Source: Candidatus Acidiferrales bacterium
GTDB taxonomy: Bacteria > Acidobacteriota > Terriglobia > Acidoferrales > UBA7541
NCBI GenBank assembly: GCA_030043155.1
Contig: JASHYE010000090.1
Coordinates: forward strand, 1 to 7,706
DNA: 7,706 nucleotides
Direction: 5' to 3'
Positions within the stretch are counted from its first letter, which is position 1; the number at the start of each line of letters is the position of its first letter. Shown here in pieces: positions 1 to 7,141 of the stretch. The notes beneath the pieces are model-generated. The model saw nothing but the letters and a program-made list of their open reading frames with translations, was not told the DNA's origin and ran no database searches. Made by a program: the position numbers and the translations under genes.

Positions 1-932
1 AACTCATCATCGCGGATGATTGCTCCACCGATGATTCTGTCGCCGTCATCGAACGCTGGCTGAGTGAAAAGAAAATCCAATGTACCTTCGTTCGCCACGA
101 GAAAAACCAAGGTGTTTGCAAAACGCTCAACGAGGCTCTTAGCCACGCCAGCGGCAAATACATCTCCATGATTGCTTCTGATGACCTTTGGCTTCCCGAC
201 AAAATCGAAAGCCAAGTTGCCATCATGGAATCGCAACCAGAATCCGTCGGCGTCCTCTACAGCGATACATTCCTAATGGATGAAAATGGACGAGACCTTC
301 CCAAAACTTTCCACGAGAGATGGAACCTACCCGAGAACTCCCAAGGCCAGGTGCTTGACGCCCTGCTGAAAAATAATTTCATTCCAGGCCTTACAGCATT
401 TATTCGGCGTGATTGCTACCGCACGGTGGGCCGCTATGACGAAGACTTGCCATGGGAGGACTGGGACATGTGGCTGCGCATCGCACGGCACTACACATTC
501 GCTTATTCCGCGCAGCCGTCCGCAAAATATAGGATTCATCCGAGCTCGGTCTCGCGCAGGACGCGCACAATGTTGACTGGAACCATTCTGCTTCTCTCGA
601 AGCAAGTTGGCCTCGGCCTCAACGAGGAGCAGCAGGCGATTGTTCGCTGTAGTCTCGCTGCCTACACTGAATCTTTTGAAACCCTTAATCTGCAGGAAGC
701 CAACCTCACCCGACTGCATGGCGACCGTGCGGCCACGCGCGCGCACTTGATCGCCTTTATTCGGTCTGGAGGGCTTCGCCATCTTCGTCGCCATTTTCTT
801 TCAAGTGTGTCGCTCTCGATGTACGTGCTCTTTGGAATTAGACGCCTTCGTTGGTGGAAAGATTTCGACTTCGAGCGGTCGATCCCGCCTGCGGATTCTC
901 TCGGTGCAACGAAATCACGGGGACGGGAATGA
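1..932 (+). CDS. Glycosyltransferase family 2 (GT-A fold), 5'-truncated
   Basis: The gene enters from the left edge. Its reading frame is open from position 3 (309 complete codons) to the TGA at 930-932, so the ATG at 168 is an internal methionine and not the start. The first visible residues, LIIADDCSTDDS, are the nucleotide-sugar-binding segment near the N-terminus of GT2 enzymes, so only about 25-40 residues are missing. Next come an NQGVCKTLNEAL segment and IASDDLW, where SDD (residues 59-61 of the visible part) fills the DxD-like metal-binding position. The PWEDWDMWLRIA segment (residues about 151-162) resembles the acceptor-side ED motif that normally carries the catalytic base. These enzymes transfer a sugar from an activated donor to a growing glycan, usually at the inner face of the cytoplasmic membrane. 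The C-terminal tail is basic, with a short hydrophobic stretch (SLSMYVLFGI) that may associate with membrane. Family assignment is confident. Donor and acceptor cannot be told, but an O-antigen, capsule or exopolysaccharide cluster to the left is the natural inference. Confidence 0.9.
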   Translation, partial: LIIADDCSTDDSVAVIERWLSEKKIQCTFVRHEKNQGVCKTLNEALSHASGKYISMIASDDLWLPDKIESQVAIMESQPESVGVLYSDTFLMDENGRDLPKTFHERWNLPENSQGQVLDALLKNNFIPGLTAFIRRDCYRTVGRYDEDLPWEDWDMWLRIARHYTFAYSAQPSAKYRIHPSSVSRRTRTMLTGTILLLSKQVGLGLNEEQQAIVRCSLAAYTESFETLNLQEANLTRLHGDRAATRAHLIAFIRSGGLRHLRRHFLSSVSLSMYVLFGIRRLRWWKDFDFERSIPPADSLGATKSRGRE

Positions 933-1067
933 AAATACCTGTTCCTTATGGCCAACGGGGGCGTTCGCTGACGGCTCGACGACAACGCGGATCTCTCGAA
1001 AATGTGCCCGCCTGAAATCATGTGTTGGTGATATTGGTGAGGGGCTGCGCCCTATCACGCCGAAAAG
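933..1067. other. Intergenic region between glycosyltransferase and tig promoter
   Basis: This gap separates the glycosyltransferase from the chaperone/protease unit. One short ORF starts with ATG at 929, overlapping the glycosyltransferase stop as ATGA, and runs 28 codons to a TGA at 1013-1015. It begins MKIPVPYGQRG, is arginine-rich, and is preceded by a purine stretch (GGGGACGGGA). The overlap is the typical geometry of a translationally coupled next gene, so this could be the decayed beginning of another polysaccharide gene or chance; I do not call it a gene. The rest holds one hairpin (1037-1058) and nothing else recognisable. Confidence 0.5.
1037..1058 (+). terminator. GC-rich interrupted hairpin, possible end of the upstream unit
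   Basis: GTGA (1037-1040) pairs with TCAC (1055-1058), and GGGC (1042-1045) pairs with GCCC (1049-1052) around a TGC loop, with a small internal loop between the two helices. It lies between the glycosyltransferase stop and the tig promoter, where a terminator would be expected. No T-run follows (the next bases are GCCGAAAAG), so it is not a standard intrinsic terminator. It could be chance, or a 3'-end-stabilising structure. Confidence 0.25.
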
Positions 1068-1096
1068 TTGACGTGCTCGTTGCCTTCGCCTATACT
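1068..1096 (+). promoter_or_regulatory. Sigma-70-type promoter for tig-clpP-clpX-lon
   Basis: TTGACG at 1068-1073 matches the -35 consensus at 5 of 6 bases. TATACT at 1091-1096 matches the -10 consensus TATAAT at 5 of 6. The spacer is exactly 17 bp, the optimum. Transcription would start near 1103, giving a leader of about 127 nt before the tig ATG. It is the best promoter I can see in the window and sits directly before the conserved gene set. I saw no CIRCE inverted repeat (TTAGCACTC-N9-GAGTGCTAA) or sigma-32-like element beside it, so housekeeping expression is the simplest reading. The start site is inferred. Confidence 0.75.
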
Positions 1097-1102
1097 AATT
1101 TT

Positions 1103-1229
1103 CGGTGTGGGTTTGGCCGGTGGTCTCCTGCCCTTCTTCCTGAAAATTTCCTGAAGAGGCTAGCAGCGCGAGCGCCGCGCTTTGTTGCCGCATATTTAAT
1201 TCACGATACTTTCCAAAATTGGATATCCG
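1103..1229 (+). promoter_or_regulatory. Predicted 5' untranslated leader of tig
   Basis: The leader runs from the predicted start near 1103 to the tig ATG. It contains two copies of TTCCTGAA (1137-1144 and 1148-1155) 11 bp apart, and a 6-bp perfect stem AGCGCG/CGCGCT (1165-1170 with 1176-1181) around a 5-nt loop, followed by TTGTTG. Just before the start lies an inverted repeat, TCCAA-AA-TTGGA (1212-1223), overlapping the palindrome GGATATCC (1221-1228). No strong Shine-Dalgarno sequence is present; GGA at 1221-1223 is the only candidate, 6 nt before the ATG. The leader length and these structures leave room for post-transcriptional control, but none matches a riboswitch class I know. Confidence 0.45.
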
Positions 1230-2525
1230 ATGACCGAAGCAGCAGCCACTTGCCGCCGAGAGATTGACCTCGAGATTCCGGCGGAAAATGTACAGAAAAC
1301 GACCGAGAAAATCGCGAAGGACCTCGCGCGTGTGGCGCGTATCCCCGGTTTTCGCCCCGGCAAAGCGCCGGTGACGCTGATTCGCCGGCGGTTCGCGGAA
1401 GAAATTAAAGGCGAGGTGCTGGAGTCGCTGGCGCCGGAATATCTTCAGCAAGCGCTGACGGAGAAAAAGCTGAATCCCATCACGCGGCCGCAAATTGACA
1501 ATGTCGATTTCACGGAAGCCGGCCCGCTGAAGTTCCGCGCCAGCTTCGAAGTGCTGCCGGAATTCGATCTGGGCGATTACAAGAATTTGACAATCGAAGT
1601 GGAAGCCATCGACGTCGGCGACGCGGAAATTGACAAGACGCTCGAAGAAATGCGCCAGCGCGGCGCAAGCTATGTTCCCGTCGAGGGTCGCCCCGCGCAG
1701 GATGGCGATTATGTTCAGGCGAAACTGATAGGCACTCCAGCGGGCGGCGGCGATCCGATTCGCAATGACAACGTGACCTGCCACATCGGCGCGGAAGAAA
1801 CACTGCCCGCGTTCAGCGAGAACCTGCGTGGCGCTTCGCCGGGGGAAACCCGACGATTTGAAACAAAATATCCAGACGATTACCCGGACGCAAAATTGAA
1901 GGGCAAGAGTTACAACTTCGCGGTCGAGGTGCGCTCGATCAAAGAGAGAAAGTTGCCGGAGCTGACCGATGAATTTGTGAAGGATCTGGGCGAAGGCGCG
2001 GGGGGCGCGACGACCCTCGCGGAGCTGCGCGAAAAAATCCGCGAGCGGCTAACCGCGGCGCGTGACGAACAGCAGCATGCGCAGGCCAACGAAAAAACCC
2101 TGGAAGAGCTGGTGAAGCGCCACGACTTCCCTGTTCCGGAGGCGCTGATTGAGCATCAGATGGACATCCGGCTCGAACGCGTAGTTCGTTCGCTCGCCCT
2201 GCAGGGAGTGGACCCGCGCGCGGTGAATGTGGACTGGGTTTCCATTCGCCAGCGGCAGCATGATCGCGCTGAACGCGATGTGAAGGCCGAAATTCTGCTG
2301 GATCGCATCGCGGACGCGGAAAAAATCGACGCGACTGACGAAGATGTGGAAAAAGAGATCGCAAATTTGGCGGAGAGGAGTGGCGAATCCGCAGCAGCAA
2401 TTCGCGCGCGCTTGACAAAGGAAGACGCGCTCGATAGGATGAAATCGAAGTTGCGTAGCGACAAAGCAGTTGATTGGCTTTACCGCACGGCTCAAATTCA
2501 AACCATCGCTAAACGTGAGAAATAA
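1230..2525 (+). CDS. tig: Trigger factor, ribosome-associated chaperone
   Basis: Trigger factor binds the ribosome beside the exit tunnel and shields nascent chains; the family also has peptidyl-prolyl isomerase activity. The 431 residues match the usual length (about 430-450). The N-terminal ribosome-binding domain (about 1-115) carries the signature loop GFRPGKAP at 40-47, with F41 and R42 in the ribosome-contact position. An FKBP-like domain follows (about 155-237), ending in the family-typical [17 protein letters not shown]. The helical C-terminal chaperone domain (about 240-431) includes [12 protein letters not shown] from residue 301. An in-frame TAA at 1197 leaves the ATG at 1230 as the only ATG or GTG start. 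Its Shine-Dalgarno is weak. The FKBP domain is unusual: the conserved DF pair of the first strand reads KL, IPGFE reads LPAFS, and TFPEEY reads KYPDDY, so prolyl isomerase activity may be low or lost while the chaperone role is kept. It is the first gene of the tig-clpP-clpX-lon unit, 38 bp ahead of clpP. Confidence 0.96.
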   Translation: MTEAAATCRREIDLEIPAENVQKTTEKIAKDLARVARIPGFRPGKAPVTLIRRRFAEEIKGEVLESLAPEYLQQALTEKKLNPITRPQIDNVDFTEAGPLKFRASFEVLPEFDLGDYKNLTIEVEAIDVGDAEIDKTLEEMRQRGASYVPVEGRPAQDGDYVQAKLIGTPAGGGDPIRNDNVTCHIGAEETLPAFSENLRGASPGETRRFETKYPDDYPDAKLKGKSYNFAVEVRSIKERKLPELTDEFVKDLGEGAGGATTLAELREKIRERLTAARDEQQHAQANEKTLEELVKRHDFPVPEALIEHQMDIRLERVVRSLALQGVDPRAVNVDWVSIRQRQHDRAERDVKAEILLDRIADAEKIDATDEDVEKEIANLAERSGESAAAIRARLTKEDALDRMKSKLRSDKAVDWLYRTAQIQTIAKREK

Positions 2526-2551
2526 TTCCTGGTACGGGTCTTCAGCGCGCC

Positions 2552-2557
2552 GGAAGG
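2552..2557 (+). promoter_or_regulatory. Ribosome binding site of clpP
   Basis: GGAAGG lies 6 nt before the clpP ATG and supports that start. It sits inside a near-palindrome, GGAAG-G-CTTCC (2552-2562). Only a weak 3-bp hairpin could form from it, so occlusion is unlikely to be strong. Confidence 0.65.
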
Positions 2558-2563
2558 CTTCCA

Positions 2564-3184
2564 ATGAGAGATAAGGACGCTCCTATTCCGTATTCCACGA
2601 CGCTCGTGCCCATGGTGGTCGAACAGACCAACCGCGGCGAGCGCGCCTACGATATTTATTCGCGGCTGCTGAAGGACCACATCATCTTCATTGGCACGCC
2701 GATTGACGACCATGTGGCCAATCTGGTCACCGCGCAACTTTTGTTTCTCGCGGCGGAGGATCCGGAGCACGATATTTCTCTCTATATCAATTCGCCGGGC
2801 GGGGTGATTACGGCCGGAATGGCGATTTACGACACGATGCAGTTCGTGCGGCCGGACGTGGTGACCTATTGCGTGGGCCAGGCGGCTTCGATTGCCGCTG
2901 TGCTGCTCATGGCAGGCACGCCGAAGAAGCGCTATACGCTGCCCAATTCGCGAATTCTGATTCATCAGCCCTGGCTGAGCGGACTTTCCGGCCAGGCCAC
3001 CGATATCGATATTCACGCCAAAGAAATCCTGCGCACGCGCGCCGGATTGAACAAGCTCATTGCTCACCACACGGGGCAGTCCGTAGATAAAATTGAAAGA
3101 GATGTCGAACGCGATTTCATCATGTCGGCGGAACAGGCGAAGGAATACGGCATCGTCGATGAGATCATCTCGAAAAGCCGCTGA
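2564..3184 (+). CDS. clpP: ATP-dependent Clp protease proteolytic subunit ClpP
   Basis: ClpP is the serine peptidase that forms a barrel of two heptameric rings and degrades proteins fed to it by ClpX or another Clp ATPase in the cytoplasm. The catalytic triad is complete: S109 in GQAASIAA, H134 in the HQP motif, and D184 in ERDVERD, matching E. coli Ser97, His122 and Asp171 of the mature enzyme. INSPGG (75-80) supplies the oxyanion-hole glycines. The 206-residue length is normal. Thirteen residues precede LVPMVVEQT, the start of the mature protein in E. coli, and correspond to the removable propeptide. The loop after the catalytic histidine ([14 protein letters not shown]) is one residue longer than in E. 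coli. The ATG is backed by GGAAGG 6 nt upstream, 38 bp after tig. The cognate ATPase gene clpX follows 131 bp downstream. Confidence 0.98.
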   Translation: MRDKDAPIPYSTTLVPMVVEQTNRGERAYDIYSRLLKDHIIFIGTPIDDHVANLVTAQLLFLAAEDPEHDISLYINSPGGVITAGMAIYDTMQFVRPDVVTYCVGQAASIAAVLLMAGTPKKRYTLPNSRILIHQPWLSGLSGQATDIDIHAKEILRTRAGLNKLIAHHTGQSVDKIERDVERDFIMSAEQAKEYGIVDEIISKSR

Positions 3185-3272
3185 TCGCGTTCCAAAAGGT
3201 TAGTAGCTAAAGCGATGAGCTTGCGCCCAGCGTTGGCGGACTATCGTAAAATAATGTGCAGAATTCAGGCAT

Positions 3273-3288
3273 GCGTGCCCAGGCACGC
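3273..3288 (+). repeat. Perfect 7-bp inverted repeat upstream of clpX
   Basis: GCGTGCC (3273-3279) and GGCACGC (3282-3288) are exact reverse complements separated by CA. As RNA this gives a 6-bp all-GC/AU stem with a CCAG tetraloop. It ends 11 nt before the clpX Shine-Dalgarno. It could protect a processed clpX-lon mRNA end, affect ribosome access, or bind a dimeric protein. No function can be assigned from sequence. Confidence 0.5.
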
Positions 3289-3299
3289 CGCACCGGAAC

Positions 3300-3306
3300 G
3301 GAGGGG
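3300..3306 (+). promoter_or_regulatory. Ribosome binding site deciding the clpX GTG start
   Basis: GGAGGGG is a strong Shine-Dalgarno sequence 9 nt before GTG at 3316. A TGA in the clpX frame at 3307-3309 excludes any earlier start. A second GTG at 3306 overlaps the site but is in another frame. Confidence 0.8.
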
Positions 3307-3315
3307 TGAAAGCCG

Positions 3316-4566
3316 GTGAAACGATTCAGCTCAGAGGAAACGCTGCACTGCTCCTTTTGCCACAAGACGCAGGAGCAGGTCGAAAAACTGATCAGCTCAC
3401 CTTCGGAGTATCCGCGCTCTTACATTTGCAACGAGTGCGTCAGCGTATGCCAGCAGATTCTGGAAGAGGAAAAGCGCGAGCAAACCAGTCCGGTCAGCAA
3501 GCGTTTGCCGCGTCCACCGGAGATCAAATCGTTTCTCGATGGCTATGTGATTGGACAGGACAAAACGAAAAAGAAACTGGCCGTCGCAGTCTACAATCAC
3601 TACAAGCGCATCTTCCTGAACCGCACGCCGAGCGATGTTGAGCTGACCAAGTCCAATATTTTGCTGATCGGTCCCACGGGAACGGGGAAAACGCTCCTTG
3701 CGCAAACGCTCTCGCGCATGCTTGAGGTTCCCTTCGCCATTGTTGACGCAACCACGCTCACTGAAGCGGGCTACGTCGGCGAGGACGTGGAAAACATCAT
3801 CCTGAAGCTTCTGCAAGCCGCCGATGGCGACGTGCAAAAGGCGCAGCAAGGCATTATTTATATCGACGAGATCGACAAAATTTCCAAGAAGGACGAAAAT
3901 CCGTCGATTACACGCGACGTCTCCGGCGAAGGCGTGCAGCAGGCGCTGCTGAAAATTCTGGAGGGCACCACAGCGAATGTTCCGCCGCAGGGAGGCCGCA
4001 AGCACCCGCATCAGGAATTTACGCCCGTCGACACCACAAACATTCTTTTCATTTGCGGCGGCGCCTTCGTGGGTCTGGAGAAAATTATCGAGCGCCGCGT
4101 GGGACAGAAGTCGCTCGGCTTTCATGCGGATGCCGCGCCAGTGACGCCGTCGCGCCGCAACATTGAAATGCTCGAGCAGGCGCAGCCAACGGACCTGATC
4201 CGCTACGGCCTGATTCCGGAATTTGTTGGGCGTTTGCCTGTGGTCGGCGTGCTGAGCGATCTGGATAAGTCCGCGCTGATTCGCATTCTGCAGGAACCGA
4301 AGAACGCGCTGATTCGTCAATATCAAAAACTGTTCGAGTTTGAAAATGTCCGCCTTAAATTCACCGACGACGCTCTGGAAACCGTGGCGGAACTCGCACT
4401 GCAGCGCAAAGTGGGCGCGCGCGGCCTGCGGATGATTTTGGAAGACCTGATGCTTGACCTGATGTACCACCTCCCCTCTCAGCGCAAGATGCGCGACTTC
4501 ATCGTGAACGCGGAAATGGTCAAGAGCCGGGAAATCAACTGGAGCCTGCTCGAGAAAGCCGGATAA
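3316..4566 (+). CDS. clpX: ATP-dependent Clp protease ATP-binding subunit ClpX
   Basis: ClpX is the hexameric AAA+ unfoldase that recognises tagged or damaged proteins and threads them into ClpP. The N-terminal zinc-binding domain has C12, C15, C38 and C41. The AAA+ module has Walker A GPTGTGKT (119-126), the substrate-gripping pore loop GYVG (152-155), Walker B IIYIDE (180-185), the RKH loop (GGRKHPH) used in ssrA-tag recognition, an arginine-finger region IPEFVGRLP, and the sensor-2 motif GARGLR. The ClpP-docking tripeptide is LGF in QKSLGFHAD, fitting the [LIV]-G-[FL] rule and implying that it pairs with the ClpP encoded upstream. The 416-residue length is normal. Translation starts at GTG, fixed by an in-frame TGA at 3307 and a strong GGAGGGG site. 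lon begins 25 bp after the stop, so the two are probably co-transcribed. Confidence 0.98.
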   Translation: MKRFSSEETLHCSFCHKTQEQVEKLISSPSEYPRSYICNECVSVCQQILEEEKREQTSPVSKRLPRPPEIKSFLDGYVIGQDKTKKKLAVAVYNHYKRIFLNRTPSDVELTKSNILLIGPTGTGKTLLAQTLSRMLEVPFAIVDATTLTEAGYVGEDVENIILKLLQAADGDVQKAQQGIIYIDEIDKISKKDENPSITRDVSGEGVQQALLKILEGTTANVPPQGGRKHPHQEFTPVDTTNILFICGGAFVGLEKIIERRVGQKSLGFHADAAPVTPSRRNIEMLEQAQPTDLIRYGLIPEFVGRLPVVGVLSDLDKSALIRILQEPKNALIRQYQKLFEFENVRLKFTDDALETVAELALQRKVGARGLRMILEDLMLDLMYHLPSQRKMRDFIVNAEMVKSREINWSLLEKAG

Positions 4567-4573
4567 CCGCGAC

Positions 4574-4579
4574 GGGGAG
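4574..4579 (+). promoter_or_regulatory. Ribosome binding site of lon
   Basis: GGGGAG lies 12 nt before the lon ATG in the 25-bp clpX-lon gap. The spacing is longer than the usual 5-9 nt, so initiation may be less than optimal. There is no room for a separate promoter here. Confidence 0.5.
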
Positions 4580-4591
4580 AATCACCAATTT

Positions 4592-6997
4592 ATGTTTAAC
4601 CGGGAAAAGCCAGAATTGAAGCGTGTGCCGATGATGCCGGTGCGGGAGATCGTCATTTTCCCGCAGATGATGAATCCGTTCATCGTTGGACGCGAAGCGT
4701 CCGTGCGCGCCCTTGAAGAAGCGCTCGCCGGCGAAAAGAAGATTTTTCTCGCGACGCAGCACGACGCTTCGGTCGATGACCCGCGTCCGGATGAAATCTA
4801 TCAGGTCGGCACGCTCGCAAATATCGTCCAGAGCGTGAAGCTGCCCGATGGCAATATCAAAGTGCTGGTCGAAGGTTCTGAGCGCGCCAAAGTCGTGCAG
4901 ATTTCGAACGACGAAGGCTTTTTCCGCGCGACCATTCGTTTGATTCCCATAAAAACCGAGCCGAGCCCGCAGCTCGAGCAGGCCGCCAGCCGCGTCACAG
5001 GCCTTTTCGAGCAGTACGTCAAGCTTTCGCAGTCGCTCAATTATGAAACCGTGATCTCCGCCGTGCGCGTTGACGACCCCGCGAAGCTCGCCGACGCGAT
5101 CGCATCGAACTTGCAAATTCCGGTGGAAGAGAAGCAGGAACTGCTCGAAATTTTCGATCCGCTTGAGCGGCTGAACCGCATCGGCGAAATTCTCGAATCG
5201 GAAACGGAAAAGCTCAACGTGGATCGCAGCATCAATACGCGCGTGAAGCGGCAAATGGAGCGTGCGCAAAAAGAGTATTACCTCAACGAAAAAATGAAGG
5301 CCATTCAGAAGGAGCTCGGCCGCGGCGAAGCCGGCGAACTCGATCAGCTCAAAAAGAAAATCGAAACTTCCGGCATGCCCAAGGAAGTCCAGGACAAGGC
5401 CCTGCAAGAGCTCAAGCGGCTCGAGATGATGCCGCCGATGTCCGCCGAATCCACAGTTTCCCGGAATTATCTCGACTGGATGCTTGCGGTGCCGTGGAAA
5501 AAGCGCTCGCGCGAAATTCGCGACATCAAGCGCGCCGAAGAAATCCTGAATGAAGACCATTACGGGCTGGAAAAGATCAAGGAACGGATCATCGAATTTC
5601 TCGCTGTGCGCCAGCTTGTGAAAAATCCAAAAGGCTCGATTCTATGTTTTGTCGGGCCCCCGGGAGTTGGCAAAACCTCGCTGGCCATGTCGATCGGCAA
5701 AGCCACGGGACGCAAGTTTGTCCGCGTTTCCCTCGGCGGCGTCCGCGACGAGGCGGAAATTCGCGGCCATCGCCGCACTTACATCGGCGCTCTTCCCGGC
5801 CAGATCCTTCAGATGATGCGCAAGGCTGGCACGGTGAATCCTGTTTTCGTTCTCGACGAAGTGGACAAGATGTCCACGGACTTTCGCGGCGATCCATCGG
5901 CCGCGCTGATGGAAGTCCTCGATCCGGAACTGAACCACGCCTTTACCGATCATTATCTGGATGTCGAATATGACCTCTCGAAAGTAATGTTCGTTTGCAC
6001 GGCAAACGTCCTTCACACCATTCCGCAGCCTTTGCTTGACCGCATGGAAGTGTTGCGCTTGCCCGGTTATACCGAGCAGGAGAAGCTGGAGATTGCGCGG
6101 CGTTTCCTTGCGCCGAAGCAGCGCGAAGCAAATGGCATCACTGAGCAGAATTTAATTTTCACCGAAGAAGGAATCCTGCATCTCATTCGGCACTACACGC
6201 ATGAAGCTGGCGTGCGCAGCCTGGAGCGCGAAATCGCCAATATTTGCCGCAAGGTCGCGCGCAAGCTTGTCACCGATAAATCGCTGCCGAAAGTGGAGAT
6301 CACTCCGGCGAACGTTTCCGATTATCTCGGCATTCTCAAATTCCGCGACGTTTGGGCGGAAAAGAAAAATGAAGTTGGCCTCGCCGTTGGTCTGGCGTGG
6401 ACGGAAGTCGGCGGGCAAGTCCTCAGCACGGAAGCAACGCTGATGCAGGGCAAAGGCCGCCTCACGCTCACCGGCAAGCTGGGCGACGTGATGCAGGAAT
6501 CGGCGCAGGCCGCCATGAGCTACGTTCGTTCGCGCAGCCATCTCTTTGGACTGCCGAAGGATTTTTACCGCCATCTCGATATTCACGTCCACGTGCCCGA
6601 AGGCGCGATCCCGAAAGACGGTCCCTCGGCGGGAATCACGCTGTGCACTTCCATCGCCAGCGCGCTGACGCGCATTCCCGTCCGCTGCGATCTGGCCATG
6701 ACCGGCGAAATCACTCTCCGCGGCAAAGTGCTGCCCATCGGCGGCGTCAAGGAGAAATTGCTCGCCGCGCATCGTCTCGGCTTGCGTACGGTCATCCTTC
6801 CGCGCGATAATGAAAAGGACCTCGCGGACGTGCCGCCTGAAATTCAATCGCAGATGTCGGTGAAATTGGTCGAGACTATGGACGAGGTGTTGCTCCTGGC
6901 CCTTGAACGGCCCCTGGAAACACCGAGCGTCCCGGCGCCCGAAGTCGCGCCCTCTTACGACACCGCTGCGCCGCAGGATAATGAATTCACGAATTAG
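4592..6997 (+). CDS. lon: ATP-dependent Lon protease (LonA type)
   Basis: Lon is a cytoplasmic hexameric AAA+ serine protease that degrades misfolded proteins and short-lived regulators. The 801 residues follow LonA order: an N-terminal substrate-binding domain (from about residue 12, [13 protein letters not shown]), a long helical linker including [16 protein letters not shown] (from about 228), the AAA+ domain with Walker A GPPGVGKT (355-362) and Walker B FVLDE ending D422-E423, and the C-terminal protease domain. The catalytic dyad is S679 in PKDGPSAG and K722 in GGVKEKL, falling at the same residue numbers as in E. coli Lon. The absence of membrane segments rules out the LonB type. A proline- and alanine-containing acidic tail of about 30 residues (771-801) extends past the conserved fold and is probably disordered. 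It starts 25 bp after clpX with GGGGAG upstream and ends the protease block; rho follows 203 bp later. Confidence 0.98.
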   Translation: MFNREKPELKRVPMMPVREIVIFPQMMNPFIVGREASVRALEEALAGEKKIFLATQHDASVDDPRPDEIYQVGTLANIVQSVKLPDGNIKVLVEGSERAKVVQISNDEGFFRATIRLIPIKTEPSPQLEQAASRVTGLFEQYVKLSQSLNYETVISAVRVDDPAKLADAIASNLQIPVEEKQELLEIFDPLERLNRIGEILESETEKLNVDRSINTRVKRQMERAQKEYYLNEKMKAIQKELGRGEAGELDQLKKKIETSGMPKEVQDKALQELKRLEMMPPMSAESTVSRNYLDWMLAVPWKKRSREIRDIKRAEEILNEDHYGLEKIKERIIEFLAVRQLVKNPKGSILCFVGPPGVGKTSLAMSIGKATGRKFVRVSLGGVRDEAEIRGHRRTYIGALPGQILQMMRKAGTVNPVFVLDEVDKMSTDFRGDPSAALMEVLDPELNHAFTDHYLDVEYDLSKVMFVCTANVLHTIPQPLLDRMEVLRLPGYTEQEKLEIARRFLAPKQREANGITEQNLIFTEEGILHLIRHYTHEAGVRSLEREIANICRKVARKLVTDKSLPKVEITPANVSDYLGILKFRDVWAEKKNEVGLAVGLAWTEVGGQVLSTEATLMQGKGRLTLTGKLGDVMQESAQAAMSYVRSRSHLFGLPKDFYRHLDIHVHVPEGAIPKDGPSAGITLCTSIASALTRIPVRCDLAMTGEITLRGKVLPIGGVKEKLLAAHRLGLRTVILPRDNEKDLADVPPEIQSQMSVKLVETMDEVLLLALERPLETPSVPAPEVAPSYDTAAPQDNEFTN

Positions 6998-7031
6998 CGC
7001 CGCTATTTAAATGCGCCACCAAGAGTTTCAA

Positions 7032-7053
7032 GCCGGAGGGGGAAGTATCCGGC
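7032..7053 (+). repeat. Hairpin in the lon-rho gap
   Basis: GCCGGA (7032-7037) and TCCGGC (7048-7053) form a perfect 6-bp stem around a purine-rich 10-nt loop (GGGGGAAGTA). The loop G-run could pair with C-runs downstream (ACCCGCCC at 7071-7078), which would make a pseudoknot-like fold. No T-run follows, so it is not an intrinsic terminator of lon. Confidence 0.4.
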
Positions 7054-7141
7054 CGCTGTAGCAATCGGTCACCCGCCCGAGGAAGCACCCGAACGCATCC
7101 GCGCCGGAGAAGCCTCAGGTTGAGAAGTTTGCTGTTTTGAG

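Larger units (their letters stand above)
3185..3315 (+). other. clpP-clpX spacer with two short hairpins
   Basis: This is the longest gap inside the unit. It contains a weak stem CGCC/GGCG (3224-3227 with 3235-3238) and a strong perfect inverted repeat (3273-3288), then the clpX Shine-Dalgarno. Neither hairpin has a T-run, so I do not call a terminator. An AT-rich patch (TAAAATAATG, 3247-3256) resembles a -10 region, but no -35 element sits at proper spacing, so a separate clpX promoter is not supported. Confidence 0.4.

Noticed and set aside
168..932. ATG at 168 as the start of the glycosyltransferase
   Set aside because: The frame stays open to the left edge, and the upstream codons encode the conserved ADDCSTDDS and NQGVCKTLNEAL segments, so the gene starts outside the window.
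1037..1058. Intrinsic terminator of the glycosyltransferase gene
   Set aside because: The stem is interrupted and no T-run follows, so it is kept only as a low-confidence hairpin.
1060..1230. CIRCE or sigma-32 heat-shock element upstream of tig
   Set aside because: No TTAGCACTC/GAGTGCTAA inverted repeat and no CCCCAT-type -10 could be found.
1095..1784. Open frame of 229 codons on the - strand opposite tig and its leader
   Set aside because: It overlaps the promoter leader and the tig N-terminus, has no recognisable family features, and mirrors tig codon bias.
3221..3252. Separate clpX promoter (TTGCGC or TTGGCG with TAAAAT)
   Set aside because: The spacers are 20 bp and 8 bp, outside the workable range, and the -35 matches are poor.
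3397..4470. Long open frame of 357 codons on the - strand opposite clpX
   Set aside because: It lies wholly antisense to a gene with every ClpX motif intact. Its translation has no recognisable domain, and long antisense frames are common opposite GC-rich coding sequence.
4535..5560. Open frame of 341 codons on the - strand opposite the start of lon
   Set aside because: It is antisense to the Lon N-terminal region and has a repetitive Phe/Arg/His-rich composition typical of a shadow frame. No motif supports it.
6152..6847. Open frame of 231 codons on the - strand opposite the Lon protease domain
   Set aside because: It is antisense to the conserved catalytic domain, with no family resemblance and shadow-type composition.
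7020..7125. Possible cobalamin riboswitch, from GGGGAAG and GCCGCTGT segments and a GCCGGAGAAGCCTCAGG stretch
   Set aside because: The B12-box consensus and the order of the conserved segments do not match, and rho is not a known target. S-box, ydaO and c-di-GMP consensus elements were also compared by eye and did not fit.
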